From Sphaerothrix gracilis (GTDB lineage: Bacteria > Cyanobacteriota > Cyanobacteriia > Phormidesmidales > Phormidesmidaceae), in NCBI RefSeq assembly GCF_030405905.1, contig NZ_JASATW010000003.1, forward strand, positions 124,001-188,000: 64,000 bases of DNA, in the 5' to 3' direction. A program made the translations under genes and the position numbers. A model generated the notes under the pieces. It ran no database searches. It saw only the letters and a program-made list of their open reading frames with translations, and was not told the origin of the DNA. Below are positions 24,549 through 31,465 of the stretch, piece by piece; position 1 is the stretch's first letter, and each line of letters opens with the position of its first letter.

Positions 24549-25370
24549 ATGCCTCTACCTGATAATTTCAACGGCGTTGAACACTTGCAAGACACGATTA
24601 GACGTGTCTATAACAAGGAGGTCAGAGAACATTTCTCAGACGTTCCCGATGATGATATCAACGTAGCTAGGTCATCCCTTAAGCAGGCTTGCTTGCATGA
24701 GGATAGAGACAGCCTTATTGTGACTGTGGCTAGGATGCTGCTGTTTGAGATACCACTGCGACACGCTCAAACTCTGCAAGCTCCTATATTTGGGATACCT
24801 GTAGACTCATTCGAGTCCAATGTGCGCTACAAACCTCAGATTAAACTCTACTTCCTGGAGGACCCTCAAGATGCTGAAGTAGGCTATTCCCCTATCGAGG
24901 GTGAGGTGACTATCAGGCTCAAGAATGAGACCACGAGTACGCTTACCGAGGCGAATCTAGTCACTTACGCTAATCGCGTCAAAACTCACTTCGCTACACC
25001 CGCCTATCGGTGGCATAAAGGGAAGTATAAATACACCTATAAGGACTTAAGTGAGGGGTATGACCTCAGAATCTTAGCGTTCAGCAAGGTAGAAGCACAG
25101 CAGTTGATTACAGCGGTTCTTCAAATTCAAAACGATACTCCCAATTGGGAGTATTTGACCTCTCATGAGCCTGAACAACCTACCAACAGATACCCTACTA
25201 TCCCTGGGAATCAGTTAATCCTAGGTAAAAGCAGAAAGAAAAGACGTAGCAGACCCGTAGGATATGTTCGGTTCCGTTACGCCTCTATTCTCATTCATGG
25301 TTTACCTAGCCCTAGAACGCTTATAGACCTCTCAGGGACTAGAGCTAACCCCGTAGTCTCAGTCTTTTAG
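24549..25370 (+). CDS. hypothetical element protein
   Basis: A 273-residue soluble protein. The first 60 residues are helical and charged (LQDTIRRVYNKEVREHFSDVPDDDIN). The middle is alpha/beta (VEGEVTIRLKNETTSTLTE-like region near 118-135), then YRWHKGKYKYTYKDLSEGYDLRILAFSKVEAQQLI. The C-terminus is basic (GKSRKKRRSRPVGYVRFRYASILIHG). It follows the 625-residue gene by one base. Its 3' end overlaps the convergent integrase gene by 12 bases. Nucleic-acid binding through the Lys/Arg cluster is possible, not shown. Confidence 0.65.
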   Translation: MPLPDNFNGVEHLQDTIRRVYNKEVREHFSDVPDDDINVARSSLKQACLHEDRDSLIVTVARMLLFEIPLRHAQTLQAPIFGIPVDSFESNVRYKPQIKLYFLEDPQDAEVGYSPIEGEVTIRLKNETTSTLTEANLVTYANRVKTHFATPAYRWHKGKYKYTYKDLSEGYDLRILAFSKVEAQQLITAVLQIQNDTPNWEYLTSHEPEQPTNRYPTIPGNQLILGKSRKKRRSRPVGYVRFRYASILIHGLPSPRTLIDLSGTRANPVVSVF

Positions 25371-26342
25371 GGAATCTAGCACCCCTGCATAGTGAGCGGC
25401 TATCACCGCTGGACTGTTACCCATCTCTCTACCGACTCTAGCTATGTCACCTTTGTACTCGACTAGCTTCCTGCTTATCGCGGTGTGACGAATACAGTAA
25501 GGCTTCCTGTACCTTAACCCTGCTTTTTTGAGTAGAGGTTTCCACTTGCTTCGTAACCATTCGCAGGTACCGAAGGAACGTAAGGGGTAGTATTCCTGAT
25601 TATTTAATGATTCATTTAATGACATGCACATAGCTAGCTTAGCGAGCAGAAAGCCGGGGCATCGCACCATTCTTTTAGTCCCTGTCTTTGTGCACTTGAC
25701 TACCCCATCCCTACGCATCGACTTGAAGACGGTCACTACTTCACCGTCTATGTCTAGGTCTTCTTTGGTGAGGGCCTGAAGTTCTCCGTTACGAAGTCCT
25801 GTAGTTAACCAGAACTCTAGAACGGTACCCGGTACAGGGCTTTTTGTGTCGTAGGCAGCTTCTAGTAGTTTCTTTGTCTCGTGGATTCTAAACGGGTCGG
25901 GACTACCTTTAGAGCCTTTAGGTGCCGTTATGTGACCGAAGAGGGTAGGAGCTATTCGTTTTAGTACCGATAGATAGCGCCTTCTACTAGGTTCAGAGGC
26001 TTCTATGGTGTCAAAGAATGTCTCAGCACTGCTAGGACTGTTTATGTTCCTGCGGTAAGCCTCCAGCCGTCGTAGCATGGTCTTCTCTACATCGTTTCTA
26101 GGAGGTGTAAGCAGCTTGATTAGGTCATCCTTATTCACCCTGTCAGCCTGCTTGAACCACTTGTCGAAGCCTTCAAAGGTGCCTCTGGAGCATTCTCTGT
26201 TGGCCTGAGCAGCCACCGATAGCATGTAGGCGTAGTCCTCATCGTTACCTACTTCCCCCCAGGACTTAGAGTAGTCCTCACCGTTAAAAGTTTTTCTCAA
26301 GAAGTAGGAACCGCCGCGTGTCTTTACCGACATTTTTCGCAT
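25359..26342 (-). CDS. int: tyrosine recombinase / phage-type integrase
   Basis: A 327-residue site-specific recombinase, expected to catalyse integration and excision of this element between the 26-bp repeats. Seen: box I TTGLRNGELQALT with Arg184; box II PYCIRHTAIS with Arg285 (the usual leading His is Tyr282); GNS where many family members have GH (Asn309); and the nucleophile Tyr318 in AAHYAGVL. The N-terminal 130 residues fit an arm-binding plus core-binding domain. It reads away from the right repeat and ends within the plus-strand gene. A 22-bp repeat copy (25601-25622) is read in frame as SLNESLN. The active-site changes are tolerated in related integrases, so function is likely. Confidence 0.9.
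   Translation of the reverse strand: MRKMSVKTRGGSYFLRKTFNGEDYSKSWGEVGNDEDYAYMLSVAAQANRECSRGTFEGFDKWFKQADRVNKDDLIKLLTPPRNDVEKTMLRRLEAYRRNINSPSSAETFFDTIEASEPSRRRYLSVLKRIAPTLFGHITAPKGSKGSPDPFRIHETKKLLEAAYDTKSPVPGTVLEFWLTTGLRNGELQALTKEDLDIDGEVVTVFKSMRRDGVVKCTKTGTKRMVRCPGFLLAKLAMCMSLNESLNNQEYYPLRSFGTCEWLRSKWKPLLKKAGLRYRKPYCIRHTAISRKLVEYKGDIARVGREMGNSPAVIAAHYAGVLDSLKD
25601..25622. repeat. 22-bp element repeat, copy 8 (inside the integrase gene)
   Basis: On the coding strand it reads Ser-Leu-Asn-Glu-Ser-Leu-Asn, the same reading frame relative to the motif as in the tail-fibre-like gene. Confidence 0.85.
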
Positions 26343-26416
26343 TAGAAGTCGCTCGCTTTCTGTGCGAGTAACGCCTTAGCCGATAGGGCTGTTCTGGGGC
26401 TGAATCTCTCTCTGAC

Positions 26417-26442
26417 TAGCCAATCCTCCCTGAGAGAGAAGA
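26417..26442. repeat. attR: right attachment site (26-bp direct repeat)
   Basis: Identical over 26 bp to 17465-17490. CTGA also precedes both copies, with one different base in between, so the similarity extends to 31 bp with one mismatch. It is followed by host sequence leading to the 76-residue gene. Confidence 0.9.
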
Positions 26443-26494
26443 AGCCTCAGAATAGACCTGTCAGGCTAAAGGAGTTGAAATTTTTAGAAAGGCT

Positions 26495-26725
26495 ATGACA
26501 ACTCCTATTACTGAAATTGTGGGCGACTTAGAATACGACTGGCTGACGGTATTGCAAAGTAAAGCAGAAGCCCTGCAGGCCTACGACAAGTTTATTGAAG
26601 ATGCTGAGGCTGCCAATTCCCAGCCCTGCGTTGAGATGTTTAAAAAGCTGCGCGAAACTGACAAGGAGCAGGTGCAGCAGATTCGGCAGCATCTTATGAG
26701 CGTCATGCAAAACGGCAGCATGTAA
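26495..26725 (+). CDS. small conserved cyanobacterial hypothetical protein
   Basis: A 76-residue helical, acidic protein (TTPITEIVGDLEYDWLTVLQSKAEALQAYDKFIEDAE...). Lengths and helix pattern suggest a compact helical hairpin. No known domain was recognised. It starts 52 bases after the right repeat and would directly follow the 94-residue gene (17183-17467) if the element were absent, so the two are original neighbours on one strand. Confidence 0.75.
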   Translation: MTTPITEIVGDLEYDWLTVLQSKAEALQAYDKFIEDAEAANSQPCVEMFKKLRETDKEQVQQIRQHLMSVMQNGSM

Positions 26726-26754
26726 CAGGCTGACTAGCTCTTGCCTAGCCTGGA

Positions 26755-27822
26755 TTAATCGTGAATGGTGCCGTCGGGCATGATGGCACCGTTCAGTTTG
26801 GTACCCGTGAGCTTCACCATGATTTTGTTGCCAAAGCCGACTCTGGCACCGCTGAGGTCCGCGCCGCTGAGGTCAGCACCGCTCAAGTCCGCGCCAATTA
26901 GATCGGCTTCGCGCAGATTGGCGTGGCTCAGATCGGCCTGTAATAGATTGGCCCGGAATAATTTAGCTCGCTGTAAGTTGGCCCGGTTGAGAATCACCTT
27001 ATGTAAAAAAGCATCGCTAAGGTCAGCGCCGCTGAGGTCAGCTTGACTCAGATTTCTGCCGGAAAAGTCTTTTTCTTTCAAATCGGCACCGCTGAGCTTG
27101 GCACCACTGAGGTCAGGGTTTTGCTGGCGTGCTCGGTAAGCGTTATAGGCCTGAGACGGTTGGGACTGACTGCTAGCGTAAGCGCTAGCGGTGCGGCTAT
27201 TCTGGCCGTTCTGAGGCTGATGCTTGTGAGACTGATGATGACTGCGATCGCTAGCAGCAGCGCTGCGCCGACTGCTGCCGTTAGCAGACTGACTGGTGCC
27301 ATTCGTCGCTGTGGAGGGTTCTGGCTCAGCGGGGGGCTTAGTTGCTGAGCGATCGCTGTCCTGAGCGGCGTGATTGTTTTGATAAGTCTGACGGGAGGCT
27401 TGCGCCTGCTGATAGCGCTGATAGTAGCTTTGATAGCCCGACTGATAAGTTCCGTAGGGTGGGGAATAGGGCGATCGATAGCTATAACGAGGCTGGCTAT
27501 AGCCGGAAGAATAGCCGTAGGGGGAACGGTAGGCCGACGACGAATATCTCGGCTCGCTAGTGCGTGCTGCCTGAGCGGCTGAGGCTGCAGGCTGCTTGCT
27601 CTTTTGGCGGTGATCGCGGTGATATCGCCGCAGGTAGTCTCGCGCTTCGTTAAGCTGCTTCAGCTTCTCCTGGGCTTTTTCCTGCAGACGCTGGTTTTCT
27701 TGCGGAATGCGATCGGGGTGCCAGATAAAGACGAGATCTTTATAGGCCTGATTGACAGCCTCAATTGAGGCTCCCGGCTCTAAGTCCAGCACTCGGTAAG
27801 ATCGCTCTAGTTCGTGCATCAA
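26755..27822 (-). CDS. J-domain protein with pentapeptide repeats
   Basis: A 355-residue fusion. Residues 5-70 form a J domain with HPD at 35-37, able to stimulate an Hsp70 partner. Residues 72-230 are a low-complexity linker rich in Tyr, Ser, Gln and Pro (YRSPYGYSSGYSQPRYSYRSPYSP). Residues 233-345 are pentapeptide repeats of the A(D/N)LSG type (SGADLKEKDFSGRNLSQADLSGADLSD...), predicted to form a right-handed beta-helix. Such DnaJ-pentapeptide proteins occur in cyanobacteria; their clients are unknown. It converges on the 76-residue gene. Confidence 0.87.
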   Translation of the reverse strand: MMHELERSYRVLDLEPGASIEAVNQAYKDLVFIWHPDRIPQENQRLQEKAQEKLKQLNEARDYLRRYHRDHRQKSKQPAASAAQAARTSEPRYSSSAYRSPYGYSSGYSQPRYSYRSPYSPPYGTYQSGYQSYYQRYQQAQASRQTYQNNHAAQDSDRSATKPPAEPEPSTATNGTSQSANGSSRRSAAASDRSHHQSHKHQPQNGQNSRTASAYASSQSQPSQAYNAYRARQQNPDLSGAKLSGADLKEKDFSGRNLSQADLSGADLSDAFLHKVILNRANLQRAKLFRANLLQADLSHANLREADLIGADLSGADLSGADLSGARVGFGNKIMVKLTGTKLNGAIMPDGTIHD

Positions 27823-27877
27823 GTCGAAATAAGCTCCATCGATCTGCTGAGGCTCGCAGCACTGGGGTAATCTTTGA

Positions 27878-28093
27878 TCATTCTAGAAGTGATTTTAGTA
27901 GAAGCGCCTGCGATCGCCCCGTTTGCACGTAAAGCTTAAGATACGGCAACAGAGATCGCCACCAATCAGACAGCCGCATTCCCGCCACATTCCTTAACAT
28001 CTTTAAATCTAAACTCAAACACTCGATACTATATTGATCGCCACTTATCTCGTTAGGATCTAGATCCGGTTTTCGACTAAGTGGATAGCCCAT
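27878..28093 (-). CDS. doubtful small protein
   Basis: A frame upstream of the J-domain gene, on the same strand. The part from the ATG at 28093 (71 residues) is plausible: GYPLSRKPDLDPNEISGDQYSIECLSLDLKML, then RLSDWWRSLLPYLKLYVQTGRSQALLLKSLLE. The frame extends up to 28210, but that part is low in complexity and reaches the hemL leader. A 55-base gap separates it from the J-domain gene. There is no recognisable domain, and it could be the end of a decayed gene. Confidence 0.35.
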   Translation of the reverse strand: MGYPLSRKPDLDPNEISGDQYSIECLSLDLKMLRNVAGMRLSDWWRSLLPYLKLYVQTGRSQALLLKSLLE

Positions 28094-28267
28094 AATCGAA
28101 TGAGGCTGCAGCAGCAGGATTGGGGGACAGCCTGACTCACCTTCCTTCAGCGATCGCTGCGTCTGCCGCTGCGACGCAGTTGAAGCTTGCTGAGACTCTT
28201 TACCGGACAAGCCAGCTATTCAGCTTTTGGTCAACAGATATTTAGGTCACACATTAAGGAGACGATC

Positions 28268-29569
28268 TTGGTTAGTACAACGCCTTTAAGAACCACCAAA
28301 TCAGAAGAAATCTTTGCCGCCGCTCAAAATTTGATGCCCGGCGGCGTCAATTCGCCGGTGAGGGCTTTTAAGTCAGTCGGTGGACAGCCCATCGTATTTG
28401 ATCGCGTCAAAGGGGCTCATATCTGGGATGTCGATGGCAACCAGTACATTGACTACGTAGGCACCTGGGGGCCTGCTATCTGCGGACATGCCCATCCCGA
28501 AGTTCTACAGGCGCTTTCCACCGCTTTAGATAACGGCACCAGTTTCGGCGCGCCTTGCTATCTGGAAAATGTCTTAGCTGAGATGGTTATTGATGCTGTG
28601 CCCAGCATTGAAATGGTGCGCTTTGTCAACTCAGGTACTGAAGCCTGCATGGCCGTACTGCGCCTAATGCGAGCCTTTACCGGACGTGACAAGGTACTCA
28701 AGTTTGAGGGCTGCTATCACGGCCACGCCGATATGTTTTTGGTCAAAGCGGGATCGGGTGTCGCCACGCTAGGTCTGCCCGATTCACCTGGGGTGCCCAA
28801 AGCAGCCACCACCAGCACGCTAACAGCGCCTTATAACGATTTAGAAGCTGTTAAGCAGGTATTTGCTGAGAACAAGGGTGAAATTGCTGGCGTCATTTTA
28901 GAGCCAGTCGTCGGTAACTCTGGCTTCATCGTGCCGGATGCTGGATTTTTAGAGGGACTGCGAGAAATCACCCGTGAAGATGGAGCGCTGCTGGTTTTTG
29001 ACGAAGTCATGACCGGCTTTCGCATTGCCTATGGCGGCGCTCAGGAAAAATTCAACGTTACTCCCGATCTGACAACTTTAGGCAAAATTATTGGTGGAGG
29101 TCTGCCCGTCGGAGCCTATGGCGGACGGCGCGACATCATGGAAATGGTAGCGCCCGCTGGCCCGATGTATCAGGCCGGAACCCTTTCAGGCAATCCGCTA
29201 GCGATGACAGCGGGCATCAAAACCTTAGAGCTGCTGCAGCGTCCGGGTACCTACGAGCAGCTCGATCAGCGAACACGGCAGCTCAGCGCAGGCTTGATCA
29301 AAGCGGCTCAGGAAACGGGCCATGCTGTCTGCGGGGGTAGCCTCAGCGCTATGTTTGGCCTATTTTTCACAGCAGGCCCGGTGCATAACTACGATGATGC
29401 CAAGCAGTCTGACTTGAAAAAGTTTGGTCGCTTCCATCGCGGTATGTTAGAGCGCGGTGTCTATTTAGCTCCTTCTCAGTTTGAAGCAGGTTTTACTTCC
29501 CTGGCTCACACCGAAGAAGATATTGCCAAAACCATTACGGCTGCCCGTGAAGTAATGGCTGATCTATAA
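28268..29569 (+). CDS. hemL: glutamate-1-semialdehyde 2,1-aminomutase
   Basis: PLP enzyme converting glutamate-1-semialdehyde to 5-aminolevulinate, the second step of the C5 pathway to haem and chlorophyll in the cytoplasm. The sequence is canonical: TTKSEEIFAAAQNLMPGGVNSPVRAF, CYHGHADMFLVKAGSG, VFDEVMTGFR and the PLP-Lys motif TLGKIIGGGLPVGAYGG. The start is a TTG at 28268: AAGGAG lies 6 bases upstream and the product is then 433 residues, the family length. A longer frame from 28187 would add 27 atypical residues. A long bidirectional hairpin follows the stop. Confidence 0.96.
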   Translation: MVSTTPLRTTKSEEIFAAAQNLMPGGVNSPVRAFKSVGGQPIVFDRVKGAHIWDVDGNQYIDYVGTWGPAICGHAHPEVLQALSTALDNGTSFGAPCYLENVLAEMVIDAVPSIEMVRFVNSGTEACMAVLRLMRAFTGRDKVLKFEGCYHGHADMFLVKAGSGVATLGLPDSPGVPKAATTSTLTAPYNDLEAVKQVFAENKGEIAGVILEPVVGNSGFIVPDAGFLEGLREITREDGALLVFDEVMTGFRIAYGGAQEKFNVTPDLTTLGKIIGGGLPVGAYGGRRDIMEMVAPAGPMYQAGTLSGNPLAMTAGIKTLELLQRPGTYEQLDQRTRQLSAGLIKAAQETGHAVCGGSLSAMFGLFFTAGPVHNYDDAKQSDLKKFGRFHRGMLERGVYLAPSQFEAGFTSLAHTEEDIAKTITAAREVMADL

Positions 29570-29599
29570 AAGATAGAGCCTGGTTCAGCCAGCCTTGAT

Positions 29600-29643
29600 A
29601 GCCCTCTGAATTTAAGGAACGCTACCTTAGAATTCAGAGGGCT
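29600..29643. terminator. bidirectional intrinsic terminator
   Basis: AGCCCTCTGAATT (29600-29612) pairs with AATTCAGAGGGCT (29631-29643), continued by TAAGG/CCTTA across one bulge and a seven-base loop. It lies between the convergent ends of hemL and the barrel protein gene. Confidence 0.8.
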
Positions 29644-29716
29644 GAAATATTTTGCACCTGAAGCCAACAGTCTCCCTATATCTCCGCTCTTTGGGCGACA
29701 GGTACAGCCGCTAAAT

Positions 29717-31042
29717 TCAAAACAGCGGCAGGTCAAAATCAAAGGTGACACCAAACAAGGTGTCGTTAAAGTTGACGGCGCTATCTGACGACTCACCAAA
29801 ACTGAATCCACCAAACAGGCGGAGCCGGGTAGAGGGAGACAGGCTGTAAACGGCCTGGGCCGTAAGCTGATGATAGGTGTCAAAGCGAACCCGCTGGATG
29901 AAATCTGAGAGAGTGAGCTGATAGTTCAGCCCGGCCTGTAGTTGGGGATTGATCTGATAGAACAGAGCGGCCCCTACAAACTGCGTAATGCGGCTGAATT
30001 CATCCGGGTCGCTGAAGCTAAAACGGGCCTGGTAATAGCTATTGAGTGACAGCTTGGAGGATAGCTGATCGGAACGCCAAAGCGCTAGATCTAGGGAATG
30101 GCTGTTGAAAAACTGGTCGGCGAAACCGGCCCGATAGAGCTGCTGATTTGTCCAGTTGATTTGGCCATAAGCACGAGGCGAAAAGGCGTGGCGAAAGCCA
30201 GCTTGTAGCTGTAGCTCGTCGTAGCTGGCGGGTTCTACCTGACGATAGCGCAGCAACTTCACGTCAGCGGAAGCAACAAAGTTAGTTCGGGGGCCGATAG
30301 GGGGGACTGCCAGCAGGGTTAGACCAGGCCGGATAAAGGCATCTCCGACCGGATCAACTTCATTGAGAAAAATGTTGTCGCTGCTGAGATAGTCAACTCG
30401 TCCGAACAGGTACAGGATAGGCGCTGAGGGGGTAGCCGGGGGCGTTGGCACTGGATCTTCGCGCAGCCGCAGGATACCCAATTCTTCATCTCCGATTGGA
30501 GGATCCTCAGTTTCAGGTTTAGAAAACTGCTCGGATGTTAAGCCTGGTAGCGGCGGTTCTAGCGGCTCAGGATCAGCTAGCTGGCTGGAAATCTCAAAGT
30601 GAGCGCTGCTGCTTTCAACGCTGATTTCTAACACATTCTCTGCGATCGCAGTGGGCAACCCATCTGTGTCAGGCAGCTCAGGCTGATCGCGCTCAGGCTC
30701 AGCCTGCTCTATTGCGCTGCTCTCAAGGAAACAGGCCGCTTTAGCCGAGTGGATAGCAGTCTTTTGGGAATTACTGAGTGAATGCCATGCCTGGTCGGAC
30801 CAGGGGAATACATCGGCTACGACCCGAACCGGCTCTGGCCCGGTGGATCGATTCGGCTCATCTGTTAGGGGGAAAGTTTCTGCAGAGCAACCTGAGTTAA
30901 GTGCGATCGCAGATGTGGGCAAAGCCCAGCTACTGCCCGCTGCCAAAAAAATTCCTGTACCGACTGCCAGCCTAAGCATCGATACTGTAGAGCGCGGAGT
31001 TAATAGATAACAGATGGTAAATGCACATAACGTCTTGAGCAC
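29717..31042 (-). CDS. outer-membrane beta-barrel protein
   Basis: A 441-residue exported protein. A hydrophobic leader (LRLAVGTGIFLAAGSSWALP) ends in a signal-peptidase-like site. An acidic, Pro-rich linker of about 170 residues follows. From about 205 to the end, alternating strands with aromatic girdles (ILYLFGRVDYLSSDNIF, QLQAGFRHAFSPRAYGQINW, LQAGLNYQLTLSDF, STRLRLFGGFSFGESS) finish in FDFDLPLF, with the terminal Phe usual for barrels. I used the GTG at 31042, which has GGGAG 8 bases upstream; an ATG at 30979 directly before the signal peptide is the alternative. It is divergent from the FecR protein gene. Cargo unknown. Confidence 0.75.
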   Translation of the reverse strand: MLKTLCAFTICYLLTPRSTVSMLRLAVGTGIFLAAGSSWALPTSAIALNSGCSAETFPLTDEPNRSTGPEPVRVVADVFPWSDQAWHSLSNSQKTAIHSAKAACFLESSAIEQAEPERDQPELPDTDGLPTAIAENVLEISVESSSAHFEISSQLADPEPLEPPLPGLTSEQFSKPETEDPPIGDEELGILRLREDPVPTPPATPSAPILYLFGRVDYLSSDNIFLNEVDPVGDAFIRPGLTLLAVPPIGPRTNFVASADVKLLRYRQVEPASYDELQLQAGFRHAFSPRAYGQINWTNQQLYRAGFADQFFNSHSLDLALWRSDQLSSKLSLNSYYQARFSFSDPDEFSRITQFVGAALFYQINPQLQAGLNYQLTLSDFIQRVRFDTYHQLTAQAVYSLSPSTRLRLFGGFSFGESSDSAVNFNDTLFGVTFDFDLPLF

Positions 31043-31465
31043 TCAGTACTCCCATCAGGAAATAGGTGACGACTGGGATCTACAACAGTTTGGCCTATCT
31101 CCATCCCGTAAGAAATGAGCGAAGTCACTAGGCAGTTTTCTAATATGCCCGTTTAGGGTGAAAAGCTTATCGATACGTATCTATACGGAGTCAACTTTCT
31201 AAAAATTGCTATATTTAGCTAACGAGATCCATTCTTTTTGTAAAGAATTGTTGAGAAAGCAGTGGGTTCTGAACCTTTTGCCTCGTACCAGTTAAGGCCG
31301 GAGACCCATCTTCGGCATCTACACAAGGGGAGAAATTGGTTGCTAAGCCTCTAGATAGATGAATGCTTTAACTACAGACAAATATTGTTAGCTGGGCTAT
31401 CTTTTTACAAGTTTTCTCTCTTTACTCATCTACCGACGTACCGTTTTGTCCAGGGGTTAATTCCA
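31043..31465. promoter_or_regulatory. divergent region between the barrel and FecR genes
   Basis: About 420 bases without a convincing gene. It is AT-rich around 31190-31260 and has GAAAAGCTTATCGATACGTATC near 31160. No clear palindrome or sigma boxes stand out. Promoters for both flanking genes are expected here. Confidence 0.35.

Larger units (their letters stand above)
17465..26442. mobile_element. integrative element of about 9 kb with phage-like genes
   Basis: Bounded by a perfect 26-bp direct repeat, with a tyrosine recombinase gene 74 bp inside the right end. GCGATCGC is absent from the entire region but frequent on both sides, and codon use shifts toward CTA, GTA, CCT and AGG. Contents from left to right: noncoding left arm, a 173-residue gene (minus), a 54-residue gene (plus), a structured noncoding block, a minus-strand operon of four overlapping genes plus one more, a plus-strand trio, then the integrase. 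No gene for replication, terminase, portal, capsid protease or conjugation was recognised. It resembles a phage satellite or a particle-encoding element more than a complete prophage. Confidence 0.85.

Noticed and set aside
17465..26442. Complete prophage
   Set aside because: Too short and lacking recognisable terminase, portal, capsid, protease and replication genes; treated as a satellite-like element instead.
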